NCBI GenBank assembly: GCA_002633005.1 | Contig: NMRA01000071.1 | Location: 533,679-597,678, forward strand | Source: Phoronis australis | Lineage: Eukaryota; Phoronida; Phoronidae | DNA length: 64,000 bases | Direction: 5' to 3' | Shown: in pieces, positions 36,487 through 48,275 of the stretch | How positions within the stretch are numbered: position 1 is the first letter of the stretch | Layout: every line of letters starts with the position of its first letter | Notes under the pieces: model-generated | What the model was told of the DNA's origin: nothing | Seen by the model: the letters and a program-made list of their open reading frames with translations, nothing else | The model's database searches: none | Program-made: the position numbers and the translations under genes

Positions 36487-38644
36487 GTAGGCTTGTAGAA
36501 ATTAACAGTCACATCTTCACTAAAACGCCGTTACTATTATTATTATTGTTACCAGCTGGTTTACAGGATTATTACGACTGCCTTCTTCGATGGAAGTGTA
36601 TAGCACTCGTACTAAGACGACATGTAAATATTTGACGCATATGCAATGAATTACAAACAACAGTGAATGTAGGTGCCCAATGAGTTCGCTCGAAAAAGTG
36701 TCATGTTCCGCTGATGTTTATGTTCATAGTAAATTTTGTATCAGTTCAGCCGTGTAGGTTTGTAACTTCAGGTGGAACTCCATGAAAACTGAATGAGCCG
36801 TAACCACTATCTCTGTTGTCGTTACAGGGTGAACTTTCATCAACTGATACATGCACCAAATACAAAGGTAATGTTGAAATTTATGTCAAGATAAAATTCG
36901 CTCACATTAAATATAAACTTCAACATCCATTGCAGTAACATACAGAGAAACAGTCGTAACCATTGTTCGCCGTGTCTGCGAATAGGAAGATAGGAAGATC
37001 TTGATGCAAAAGCATTTCGGCCAGTTCACTTTATGTTTGAATATTTTGCCTAACAAAACCCATAGTCGTCAATTTACCTCTACGTCAAGAACACGTACCT
37101 GGCTTCCTTTACCGCTTATTAACTGCGCGCGCAACATCGGATGAGTGACGTAGTTGCCATAACCATCTTATGTCTGCGGATATTTTCACATAACAAACGC
37201 AGTGGTCGACTAGCGAACGAACACAGCCAAAGAGCGTGAGGAAATATTAAGTTTAAGTAACCCCGGTAATTAAAATGTGGCTCAAACAATGCAGATTTAT
37301 TTTCCCCGGTTCCTCGTTTTTTAGTCCACCGCTTGTTTTTTTAGTAAAAGGGACCACATTGTCACGAATTCGAGACCCCCTATATTTTAGGCTGGGTGTT
37401 CGCATGCAACCGTGCCTTGCCCGATTGCCCGAGACAGAATGTTGGGCCCCCTTATGATATCCTAGATCCGTCACTGACAAAGCACGCCAATGTTTGAAAC
37501 TGAGAGTTAGGCCAATTACGTCATCTCACGTTTTTGCGTGCAGTTTTAAGGGCTAGAAAAAACAGCGCACGTTACATGTGTCTAGGATAAGCGAGAACGT
37601 CTACCTTCAGTAAAATGACTCAAAAAAACGTCTTTCTCCTTCAACGGACTCCATTGTTACCGCCGGAGTGACCTAACTTAATGTAACTGAGTTTTGAACG
37701 GAAGTTTACCTGAACGTGTTGACTACAGTCTGCTTCAAACAATTAACCTCTTCCCAAAGTAAGCATTTTTACTGTCATTCAAATCTTGTTTTGTTTTTCT
37801 CACCATCCATCTACTATCAGACATTCTACTTGTTGCAGGTTGCAGTCACCTCAAATGGATCGACTTTAACGTCGATACTCTCTGTCACCGCCACGACGCC
37901 CAAGGATCTTGGTTTAAAGACCCGCTGTCTCCGAACGAAACTGTATACTTCATGACATCATACAACAATGTTCGCACGCTCTACCTTCATCCCAATGAAC
38001 AGGATTACAGGAATGACAAGAACAGAATCCAATACAATTTGCCGGTCGGTTGTGACGGCGCTCAGGGACTTGTATACGGCTCCAAACTATATTGCCCTGA
38101 GTATAACCAACCGAAGGTTTTGGTCTTTAATGTTCCGGATGTTAATAATTATACGCGGATATCCTTTGAAAACGTCGACGGAAACACGGCGGGAAGGCGC
38201 GACCAATGTAGATACCCGTGGGGTGGTTACTCCGACATTGACATCGCGACAGACGAATACGGTTTATGGGTAATTTGGGGCCGATACAACCAACACTGTT
38301 ATTTTGCACTGAGTAAAATCAACACCGAGAACCAAACTATTGATACAACATACTATTTCTCAGTTGACAAACGCTCGCATGGTCAAGCGTTCATGGTCTG
38401 CGGTGTGCTGTACGTTGTCAACACCCACAACAGTAATCCGTCCTGGATCCGCTACACTTTCAACACACATAACGAAACGCTTACAAGTTTCCCAATTCGC
38501 GGCAACACAATTATGTTCCCGACAAAACACAGCTACAACGTTTACACCAACTATTATCACAACGAAATCACGGGCGAGCGTTTTATAGCTATGTGGGACA
38601 GCGCACGTCACACAAAATTGTCTGTTACTATGTACGACCCCTAG
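36169..38644 (+). CDS. Secreted PAN/apple-like plus olfactomedin-domain protein, copy 1 (3 exons)
   Basis: Exons 36169-36486, 36828-36867 and 37839-38644 join in frame to 387 residues. Residues 1-18 are a signal peptide ending AVSA. Residues 22-106 form a PAN/apple-like module with cysteines at 22, 36, 58, 62, 68 and 81 (GECTTKCNSNDQCKSINYEN core). From Cys121 to the end is an olfactomedin domain, with GSWFKDP at 142-148, WGGYSDIDIATDEYGLWVIW around 247-266 and GQAFMVCGVLYVVN near 301. Several N-x-T sequons fit secretion. Olfactomedin proteins act as extracellular matrix or receptor-interacting factors; the ligand here is unknown. A PAN module replaces the coiled coil usual in vertebrate olfactomedins. 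Copy 2 lies 6.5 kb downstream in the same orientation. Confidence 0.92.
36828..36867 (+). CDS. Copy 1 exon 2: 40-nt microexon linker
   Basis: Acceptor GTTACAG, donor GTAATG. It encodes GELSSTDTCTKYK plus one base (phase 1). The same exon with a single residue change (E to D) is present in copy 2, while surrounding intron sequence has drifted; this supports it as a real exon. Confidence 0.87.
37316..37478. mobile_element. Transposon-derived insertion in copy 1 intron 2
   Basis: Contains the right half of MITE family B (TTTTAGTCCACCGC through GGCTGGGTGTTCGCATG, ending 37406) followed by a hAT-like end (TATCCTAGATCCGTCACTG). The paralogous intron of copy 2 lacks it, so it was inserted after the gene duplication or lost from copy 2. 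Confidence 0.65.
37839..38644 (+). CDS. Copy 1 exon 3: olfactomedin domain
   Basis: 806 nt from acceptor TTGTTGCAG to TAG. It starts GCSHLKWIDFNVDTLCHRH, covers the full olfactomedin fold and ends TVTMYDP-type at the stop (SVTMYDP). Confidence 0.93.
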
Positions 38645-38726
38645 TGCAGGACATGCTCATCCGGGTATTTGGTAGCTTTACCTTGAATGACAACTGAGTG
38701 AGGGAAGCACTTAAGTGAAATTTTTG

Positions 38727-39355
38727 ATGTTGTATGAGTACATGCATATCTTTGTATGAGTGCATGCATGTCTTTGTATGAGTACATGCGTATCTTTGTA
38801 TGAGTACATGCATATCTTTGTATGAGTACATGCATGTCTTTGTATGAGTACATGCATGTCTTTGTATGAGTACATGCATGTCTTTGTATGAGTACATGCA
38901 TGTCTTTGTATGAGTACATGCATATCTTTGTATGAGTACATGCATATCTTTGTATGAGTACATGCATATCTTTGTATGACTACATGCATATCTTTGTATG
39001 AGTACATGCATATCTTTGTTTTGATGTTGGATGAGTACATGAAAATCTTTGTTTTGATGTTGTATGAGTACATGCATATCTTTGTTTTGATGTTGTATGA
39101 GTACATGCATATCTTTGTTTTGATGTTGTATGAGTACATGCATATCTTTGTTTTGATGTTGTATGAGTACATGCATATCTTTGTTTTGATGTTGTATGAG
39201 TACATGCATATCTTTGTTTTGATGTTGTATGAGTACATGCATATCTTTGTTTTGATGTTGTATGAGTACATGCATATCTTTGTTTTGATGTTGTATGAGT
39301 ACATGCATATCTTTGTTTTGATGTTGTACGAGTACATGCATATCTTTGTTTAGTT
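38727..39355. repeat. 22/33-bp minisatellite downstream of copy 1
   Basis: About 13 units of 22 bp (core GAGTACATGCATATCTTTG plus TAT) followed by about 11 units of 33 bp that add TTTTGATGTTG. The 33-bp units keep an 11-codon periodicity and give false ORFs on both strands (up to 237 codons). Copy 2 has one degenerate unit at the equivalent place. Confidence 0.94.
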
Positions 39356-39643
39356 ACATAAGTACGTAAAAACAGGGCTCGGCCCTTAGCATAACGTCAA
39401 CTTGGCAAATGCGACTCGGCACAATTCCCACGTCGCCAAATGGGAAATGAGTTGCAGGTACTTACCTATTTTCCCGTTCGAATAAAAACAAAAGAACAAC
39501 GCCGTGAGGACGTTTTTTCTTGTTTGCTAAACTCATACACATTTCAAGTTCGGCTTTACAAAAAAACGCTTTTACAGCGGACATTTCGCTTTCGTTCTGC
39601 TACAACCTAGAGCAGATGATCTGAAAACATTTTTGCACAATAT

Positions 39644-39687
39644 CATGGGCGGTGCAGCACTGAAAAAAGTGGGGTTCGCCGCCCATG
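39644..39687. mobile_element. MITE family A, 44-bp internally deleted copy
   Basis: From CATGGGCGGTGCAGCACTG to GTTCGCCGCCCATG. Both termini are kept and most of the interior is gone. No clear target duplication (AATAT left, CACAT right). Confidence 0.75.
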
Positions 39688-40157
39688 CACATGCGTCATG
39701 GTCGAGCCCTGCCGTTTTTTGCCGAACAGTTCCAATCCCGCCTGTTTACTTCCTATAGTAGTTTGATCACGTGGTGGGATGTGTGCGGAGGGTTGCAGAT
39801 CTACCGAGTTCACGAAATAGATACAAACTTGAAAACCAAAGGTATTGAGGATACACGTTATTGATTTTAAAGTCAACACAAATTTGGAGAGAATTACAGA
39901 TCATGAATTATTTTTGTTCGACTTCTGAATTGGTTGGAACTTTAATTAATCCGGAGACCTCGTGGCGACTTGCGATTTTATGCATGTCGCCAAACAAAAT
40001 CTGAGGTCGCATTGGTCAAATTGAACCTGTTGGATATTTATATTTAGTTTGCTGACAATTTTGAAAACTTTCGAATATATGGACAAAACGCAATGCATTG
40101 TGTAATAAAACAACTTATGTAATACGCCCTTCACTGTTACACTGTTAGACCTTTCCA

Positions 40158-40637
40158 TTGGTGAACCCATTATCGTTTCACACGATTAGTTTTAATCACC
40201 AAGGCAGTTTGACTGTCAAGGGAAGTGCAAGTGCTTCTCAATGTCAGCTCTCACAGCTAGCCGAGAGCGCTACGTATGTTTTAGGGGTGCACAGGTGTGC
40301 TGCCAATGCAGTCCTTGATGGCGACTCGGGATGGCAAAATTCACCCTACAAACAACATGAAAATATGCCAAGGCTTAAGAATTATTTAGTCCGAATGGAT
40401 GAAAACAGAATTGCAAAAAAGTCTTTTTATGGGACATTTAGCATCGAAATTCTAGCAACTGGTCCAGTTCAATATTCAGAATTATCCAGAAATGCGATAT
40501 TTTTAGAAAGTTTTAGGAACAAAGAAATTGTGTCTCTCAATAGCTTCAAAGCATTCAGTTTCCAGTTAGAAGAATTAAACTGCTTAAAAATAGTAGCTAA
40601 GAAACCAAAACTGCGCTTATATAAATCTGTTGAGTAG
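40158..40637 (+). other. 159-codon ORF of unknown status
   Basis: Open frame without signal peptide, domain or recognised motif. The first 75 bases lie in the duplicated flank shared with copy 2 (near 45890-45960), where no frame is conserved. It may be a chance ORF or a decayed gene piece. No splice model supported. Confidence 0.2.
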
Positions 40638-41586
40638 AAGAGTAATAACGTCTACCGATGTCTCAGAGGTCGGTCAATAGCCCGATTGAGAGAAGGTATT
40701 CTACCACATTGGAAGTTGAGGTGGGGCGGTACTCTAAAACTTCTGTAAATGAACGGATTTCCTATGTTCATAAAAGCCGAATTGAAGATGAAGTACATCT
40801 CGTTTTGATTATGAGAAATATCGTCATATTAGACCGGTTTTATACGGAGTTCTGCCCCACCTCAAATATTCCAAAATAATTTGAAAGGTCTAACAAAATT
40901 CATTCAAGACGCTTTGCAGGTTAAAAGAAATTATCTATAGTTGTCAGATTTCCCTTGAGTGAGAGTATTATATTATGTTATGGTTTGATTGTTATAAGGT
41001 GACTCAAATTAGACAAAATGCGGGTTACGTTACTGGGGTAGCACGCATTGGTTCCAGAAACACGACATCTGTTGGTGATTCAGTGTCCAGTGATGCATCT
41101 TCTGCATTCATGGCGTACATCTGTTTATATCAAACTTCCTAGTACATGCGACGCTTGGCACTCCTTGCTGAACACTTAATTGTCACGAGGGTGGTCCGAC
41201 GCCAGGACAGAACGTGCAACGTTGGGAATTGGCCCGGGACCGAGCCGACGTCACTGGGGTACGTGGTTTTTGTTGTTTGGGTTGCTTTTATCGCCGATAG
41301 GTCTTCTGGAGATGGCTGCAAATAGCGTTAACAGCTGGTGCAAATTACATACTTTGGTACTGACTTTCACCTGTCTTGTCTGCTTTGTCTAATTCACGAG
41401 CTTAAGCAAAAGTTAAAGCTTTGAATTTTGGAAACACTCTGCAAGGTGCGTGCCCTGTCGGCCTCAGGCCAAAACGAGGCAGTCTCACAGAAATCGGTCA
41501 CGAGTATCAGGGGGGTTAACCGGCATCGCTGACCAGTGTTTGAAGGCGTGCTATGAACTCCTCCAGTGTCAAATTCTGTTGTTAAG

Positions 41587-41837
41587 CATGCGCGCACCCA
41601 GGGGGGCCCGGAGAGGTTGGGCTCCCCCCATTTGGCGAAGTGGGCAAAAAGGTCCGCCCCCGAGAGACAAAAAGTCCGAGAAACTGGGACAAAAGTCCAC
41701 TAAATAATCGCAAACGCGCACTTCATAGTGGCGCTTCCGTTTTTTTTATTTTTTTAGTCCGCCCGCTCTTTTGTTAGCAAAAGGTACACTACGTCAGGAA
41801 TTCGAGCCCCCCATATTGAAGGCTGGGTGCACGCATG
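41587..41837. mobile_element. MITE family B, copy 1
   Basis: 251 bp with 14-bp terminal inverted repeats CATGCGCGCACCCA and TGGGTGCACGCATG (one mismatch), flanked by the 5-bp direct repeat TTAAG (41582-41586 and 41838-41842). The interior includes AAAAAGTCCGAGAAAC and TTTTTTAGTCCGCCCG. Related copies at 49913-50130 and, in part, 37316-37406. Confidence 0.8.
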
Positions 41838-42359
41838 TTAAGCATGCCGAACTTCACATGTAGTCGTCATTTTGTTGGAGCAAGGCTTGACAATTTTTTC
41901 ACGTTTGTTCCAATAGTTTTGCAACACATTAGTGGCCTCAGCATAAGTCCCCAGCTGTTACATATCTCCAGACCTCGGCTGCAAGCCCATAAATAAGAGG
42001 TGTACTTTCTTGGCCATAGGACAAGTGAATAACAATTCACACTGTTACCTGCACATTTTATACCTATAGAGTATATGTTAAGGTCCATCGATAGGTCCTT
42101 TGAATGATCTTTGACTAAATACGCTGCCGCTATGGTTCTGACACCATGTTATAACACGCAAAACTGAGTGAAAGTCAAACTTTATATTAAGAAAACCAAA
42201 TGACCTTTAACATGAGGGATGTCCCACTCAAATAGGCCTACCCTTATTATTTAAGCGTACCACAGCAATAGAAAAATTGGTATGTTCATCACGTGACCAT
42301 GATCAGTGAATATTGACTTTATTAGCTTGCGTACGGAGTGTTGCGTCAAACAAACATCC

Positions 42360-42656
42360 ACTAATCAATAGTTTCTAAACCCCACGTACACATATCAATC
42401 AGCCCAAAACGATTATTGCTTTTAGGACAGTAAAGACGCTCTCAGAGCAAGGGTTGCAGATCCACGGGAAAAATTGAAGTGCGTGACTGAAATACGACGG
42501 ACGTGTAGTAAATACCACATGACAAGCCTGAAGTGTTATAACAGATACAATCCACAAGCAAAAGTAGGTCTAATACGGCTGTAACCTTTTATTGTTGTAT
42601 CATCCCTGGGATTCTGCAAAATATCGGTCATCTAGCAGCGACCTCAGTCAACCACT
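42360..42656 (+). promoter_or_regulatory. Upstream region of PAN-olfactomedin copy 2
   Basis: Matches the block before copy 1 from ATCAATAGTTTCTAA onward with many substitutions. Probable promoter and 5' UTR included in the duplication. Confidence 0.4.
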
Positions 42657-42974
42657 ATGTTTACTAGTACAGTGATCATCTGCTCCGTTCTTACACATGT
42701 TGTCAGTGCTGGCGACACGTGTTCGTCTATCACGTTCACCAGGTACGGCCGTCCAGAGAAGTGTAAGAAAGATGCTTACGTGTTCGGGAACGAACTGCAA
42801 GAATTGGAGGTGATGTCTCAAGGCGAATGTACGACCAAGTGTAACTCGAACGACCAGTGTAAATCTATCAGTTATGAAAACAAGCAGACGTTCACGTGCG
42901 AGCTGTCGTCTGCTGTTCCAGACAAAGAAGGTTACAACATGGACCGGCGGATGGGGTTTAGTTATTACCAGAAG
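42657..42974 (+). CDS. Copy 2 exon 1: signal peptide and PAN module
   Basis: 318 nt, donor AAG|GTAGGC as in copy 1. The signal peptide MFTSTVIICSVLTHVVSA is more divergent than the mature part. Confidence 0.9.
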
Positions 42975-45306
42975 GTAGGCTTGTAGTATTTAACACTCAA
43001 CTCTCCACTAAAATATTTTCACTCTTATTGTTGTTTTCACCTGAAATGTTGCGACTGTCTTCTTGGATGGAGGCTTGCGGTACTCGTACAAATTAAGACG
43101 ACACGTAAATATTCGACGCATGTGTAATCAGCTACAAACAACACTGAATGTAGGTGCGCAATCAGTGCGTTCGAAAAAAAAATTCATATTCCGCTGACAT
43201 TTTTGTTCATAGTAAATCTTGTCTCCTTAACATCTGTCTTCGATCTCGTTACAGGGTGATCTTTCATCAACTGATACATGCACCAAATACAAAGGTAATG
43301 TTAAAATTCTTGTCCAGATAAAATTCGTTGACATTAATTATTAATTTCAACATCCGTTTCAATGACATACACAGAAACAGACTTAAATTGTTCGTCGTTT
43401 CTGCGAATTGGAAGATAGGAAGATCTTGATGCAAAAACATGTGGGCCAATTCGGGTCATGTTTTGAGTTTTTTGCCTAAGAGTACCCCTGACCATCAATT
43501 TACTTTATCAAAGTTGGTCTCGGAGTTTTTCGTAGTCTGTCAAGTTCTATACATATATTGACCTCTTTATCATAATATCAGCTGAATTTTCATAAAAATT
43601 TTCAAATTAAGGATAAATCTAGTTAATTTTTGGTAAGAGAACCTATTTGTTTTAGTATTATTAGTTTTGCACCAGATCAAAATAGATGCCTTTGATTAGT
43701 TAAATTTTGGCGGCCACATTGGATTTATGCAAATGAGGTGGTTTAACATTATGAGGAAAATGTTACAACGCCATTTTGATAGATTTCTAGTTAGTAAAGT
43801 ACCATTATCTTGCCTTAAAATGTGTTATCGTCTCTCAGGCAACACACCGTGTTACTTGGCGGCCATTGTGTTGTTCGAGATTTGACCCTCATAAGACTCA
43901 GCGTGTCAAAAAGTACCACTGTGCCAAATTTGGTGCTTTAATCCGAGGTGTAAACGTTTTTGGGTTATGGGCCTGGACTATTAACGCCAAACACATCTGT
44001 GAACGACTTATTAACTGTGCATGCAGCATTAGATTAGTCACATAGCTGGCCTAACCATCTGATATCTTCCGCTCTTTTCACATAAAAAACACAATGGCCG
44101 ACTTACGAATACATACATGGTTCGCAATTGGGTTTGAAGTGAGATGATAGAAACGGAGATTTAGACCGATTACCTCTACTCACGTTTTTTGCGTGCACGG
44201 TTTTAAGGGGCAGCGAAACATAGCTCACGTTACATGTGTCTAAAATAAGTAAGAACTTCTATTTCCTGTAAAAATGACACAAAGACAAACGTCTTTCTTC
44301 TCCAACGGACTCCAGCGTTACCGCCGGAGTGACTTAACTTAAATGCAGCTGAGTTTTGAACGGAAGTTTACCTGAACCTGTTGACTATAGTCTGCTTCAA
44401 ACAATTAACCTCTTCCTAGAGTAAGCATTTTTACTGCCATTCAAATCTTGTTTTGTTTTTCTCACCATTCATCTGCTATCAGACATTCTACTTGTTGCAG
44501 GTTGCAGTCACCTCAAATGGATCGACTTTAACGTCGATACACTCTGTCACCGCCACAACACCCAAGGATCTTGGTTTAAAGACCCGCTGTCTCCGAACGA
44601 AACTGTATACTTCATGACATCATACAACAATATTCGCACGCTCTACCTTCATCCCAATGAACAGGATTACAGGAATGACAAGAACAGAATCCAATACAAT
44701 TTGCCGGTCGGTTGTGACGGCGCTCAGGGACTTGTATACGGTTCCAAACTATATTGCACTGAATACAACCAACCGAAGGTTTTGGTCTTTAATGTTCCGG
44801 ATGTTAATAATTATACGCGGATATCCTTTGAAAACGTCGACGGGAACACGGCGGGAAGGCGCGACCAGTGTAGATATCAATGGGGTGGTTATTCCGACAT
44901 TGACATCGCGACAGACGAATACGGCTTATGGGTAATCTGGGGCCGATACAACCAACACTGTTACTTTGCACTGAGCAAAATCAACACCGAGAACCATACT
45001 ATTGAGACAACGTACTATTTCTCAGTGGACAAGCGTTCGCATGGTCAAGCGTTCATGGTCTGTGGGGTGCTCTATGTTGTCAACACCTACAACAGTAATC
45101 CGTCCTGGATCCGCTACACCTTCAACACACATAACGAAACGCTTACAAGTTTCCCAATTCGCGGCAACACGATTATGTTCCCGACAAAACACAGCTACAA
45201 CGCTTATACTAACTATTATCACAACGAAATCACGGGCGAGCGTTTTATAGCTATGTGGGACAACGCACGTCACACAAAATTGACTGTTACCATGTACGAC
45301 CCCTAG
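42657..45306 (+). CDS. Secreted PAN/apple-like plus olfactomedin-domain protein, copy 2 (3 exons)
   Basis: Exons 42657-42974, 43255-43294 and 44501-45306 have the same lengths and phases as copy 1 and give 387 residues. By hand count 20 residues differ between the copies; five of them fall in the 18-residue signal peptide. All PAN cysteines, Cys115, Cys121 and Cys135 are kept, and the sequon at the Gln-to-His change stays N-x-T. Introns differ by insertions, while exons are conserved with frame intact, which argues that both copies are under purifying selection. Role as for copy 1: a secreted olfactomedin-family protein with unknown partner. Confidence 0.92.
43255..43294 (+). CDS. Copy 2 exon 2: 40-nt microexon linker
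   Basis: Acceptor GTTACAG, donor GTAATG. It encodes GDLSSTDTCTKYK and one base, phase 0 to phase 1. Confidence 0.87.
43500..43985. repeat. Insertion specific to copy 2 intron 2
   Basis: About 480 bp not present in copy 1, lying between ACCATCAATTTAC and CGACTTATTAACTG, which are adjacent in copy 1 apart from a short spacer. AT-rich, with GGCGGCCACATTGG and GGCGGCCATTGTG as repeated internal words. Probably a dispersed repeat; termini not defined. Confidence 0.55.
44501..45306 (+). CDS. Copy 2 exon 3: olfactomedin domain
   Basis: 806 nt from acceptor TTGTTGCAG to TAG, collinear with copy 1 without indels. Changes include D139N, A140T and P-to-Q just before WGGYSDID. Confidence 0.93.
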
Positions 45307-47159
45307 TGCAGGGCAGGCACATCCGGGTATTTGGTAGCTTTACCTCGAATGACAACTGAGTGAGGGAAGCGCTGAAGTGAACTTTTCGATTTTATTTGTG
45401 TACATACATATCTTTACTTAGTTTTTAAATACGCACTGACATGGGTCGCCGCCTAACATTCTTTCAACTCGCTACATGGGACCCGGCAAATTACATAGTT
45501 CGTCAAATGAGAAATTGGCTTTCCACTGAAAAAAGGAAGTCAACACAATTTTAGAGCGAATTAAAAATCACGAATTGTTGTTTCTGTGACTTCTTACTTG
45601 GAATTCGCAATACTCCCGCGACATCGTGGCGACTTTGCACCAGGTTGTCAAACCGAGGTCGTATTGGCGAGTTTCAGATTGCAAATCGAACCTAATGCAT
45701 TTTTATATTTAGTTTGATGAATATTCTGAAAAAAATTGGATATATGGAAAAATCAAAGCCTTGTGTCATAAAACAATTTTTGTTGTAGGTCCGGTACTAA
45801 TTCCTGGTGTTACTGTTACAAAATCGGTATCACCTTATTACTCATATCGATCAGTAAAGCCACTTTTGGCTTCACGCAAGATCCATTAAGCTGGTTGGTA
45901 CCCCGGATTACATTAATCACCACGATAGTCTGGCAGTCAAAGGAAGTCTTGGGGATTTTTTGAAGCCAATTTCAATTCAAACTACTGATATGACCCACGT
46001 GACGATGGTTGGAGCAGTAAATGCGCAGAAAAGTTGATGTTATTAACACATGGGGTCAACTCGTGAAAAGTGACTTAAAATCAGACTCAATCAGAAATTT
46101 GATCCTACGCCCCACACAACTATTTCTGAATATTACTAAAATCTCGTATCAGCTAAAGTACAGTCTCTTTATTTATTACTGAGATAGGCCTATACAATAT
46201 ATGGCCACCCTTCCTTATTACTGAGATAGGCTGTAAAGCGTAAGACTGAATTTATGACTCAAATCTTAAATTATTTTTCAGGCTCAGAACACGATTTGTA
46301 GCGGCTCTAAGAAGAGCACACATTGGCCAGTTGCAAGTCGCCATATCGAGTCTGACACATGCCGTGGCATGCTTTTAGCAACGCCCAACCATTCCGTTTT
46401 CATTCAAAACATCACAAAAAGAAGATTGTGTCAAGGAAAGTAAACCCAATTATCAGTGCCTGGGCACCTTTTGTATCGTCATTGATTTTCAATATTAGTT
46501 GAGTTATTTATATTTACCTATTAATTGCGAACGAATAAAACTTTGGTCGATCAATATCATGTATTCCAATATTGTGACTGAGATGGTCGCGGCATGTTTG
46601 TTAAATCTAAATTGACGCAGTTCCCTTCCGTTTTATAAATCATTACTACTAAGCAATAGAAAGTGTTTATTTATTACCTAAGTCATATTCCACAATAAAA
46701 TTTTTATCAGTGTTTTAATTATGGAATGCAAGAAGATCGGATGTCTCAGTTGTGAATGTTCAAAAGTGTTACTGAGACTCAAACACCCAAAACTACTATT
46801 GGTTCACTCCAAAAATACGCTTGATAAAGCTCTCAATTAACACTGTTCTAATGTGCGTTCATTGCTTATTGATTATTTGAATATGAAAAACCATTCATGA
46901 TACGCGATGGTTAATTGATCAGGACCAGCATGGGGTCAAAGTAGGCATTGCAGAGAACAGTTTGGTGTAATTAGTATTGACCAACATTGCACTTCTTTGC
47001 ATGACTGACGCTAGCGTGCAGCAGCAATGTTTGCACCACTGCATACGTGGAGATACGAGTTAGGCTGGCTGCATACACTGAAGTTTACCTTACGTCATTC
47101 CCGCACAATGCGAAGCTCAATACTCAATGAACTGTAAACTACGTACGTAAAATCCGGGA

Positions 47160-47385
47160 ACATGTAGTATACTCGGTATATACGGTTACAATGTAGTATA
47201 CACGCTATAAACGATCATGTAGTATGCACGGTGTATACGGTTACAAAGTAGTATACACGGTGCATACGGTTACAGTGCAGTCTACATGGTATATACGGAT
47301 AAAATGAAGTATACACGGTACATGTGGTTACAACATAGTAGAATTACACGGCATATACAGTTAAAATGTAGTATACATCGATTCA
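47160..47385. repeat. About 30-bp degenerate minisatellite, 7 copies
   Basis: Loose copies of GTAGTATACACGGTATATAC followed by GGTTACAAT. Confidence 0.75.
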
Positions 47386-47483
47386 AGGAAAGAATTCTTT
47401 AAGGGAACATTCGTACAAAACTGCTTACATTTTCATTTTGAACAATATTCTTGCTTTTCTGACTAAATTCAACACGGCAATGT

Positions 47484-47553
47484 CTTACGTAATCTCGCGA
47501 GTCTTGCATTTTAGCGACGTCCTAAAGTTACTGAATGGGAGGCAGGACTCAGC
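47484..47553. mobile_element. MITE family D, partial copy
   Basis: Matches the family D end from GCAATGTCTTACGTAATCTC to ACTGAATGGGAGGCAGG; the rest is missing. Confidence 0.6.
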
Positions 47554-47984
47554 GCAGGGTCATAGAAAGGTGCCAATAAATTCAACTTCGACAAACTCCG
47601 GCGTACTCTGACCTCTTACGGCCCTTCTCCACACTGAAGTAAAAAGTCATTTACAATGAACAGTAACAGTTTTGAACCAATTTGTGTGAGACCCATGACA
47701 TTAAAACTGCAATCACAAAGCTATGTTATTCCACTGATGTTCATTGAGAAATGAGAGAGAACAAACATTGAAGAATTGACCTACATTTACCAAATTATTG
47801 GAGTTTTAATTTTGACTCCTAAATTGCTCATTTTGGTCTATTACGGTGTTTCAATATTTCAATAGTATAAAAAAGCTGTAACAGAAATTGCTTAAAAAGT
47901 CCGTTTTTGTAAAGTTAAGATGAGTCACTTGTCTTCAGAAGTACCTGAGTACAAGGCAAACGCTGCTGTAGTTCCATCCAATTG

Positions 47985-48275
47985 TGCTTGCCTCACATTT
48001 ATAGTACCCGCTGTAGTTCCATTCAATAAAGCCTGCCTCACGTTTATAGGACCCGCTGTAGTTCCATTTGAATGTACGTTGCCTCACATTTATAGTACCC
48101 GCTGTAGTTCCATTCAATAAAGCCTGCCTCACATTTATAGTACCCGCTGTAGTTCCATTCAATAAAGCCTGCCTCACATTTATAGTACCCGCTGTAGTTC
48201 CATTCAATAAAGCCTGCCTCACGTTTATAGTACCCGCTGTAGTTCCATTCAAATGTACGTGGCCTCACATTTACA
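47985..48275. repeat. 45-bp minisatellite, about 6-7 copies
   Basis: Units contain CCTCACATTTATAGTACCCG and CTGTAGTTCCATTCAATAAA. The 15-codon period gives false ORFs on both strands. Confidence 0.92.

Noticed and set aside
38628-39341. 237-codon minus-strand ORF (MHVLIQHQNKD repeats) and its plus-strand counterpart
   Set aside because: It arises only from the 22/33-bp minisatellite behind the olfactomedin gene; both strands are open, and there is no splice or domain support.
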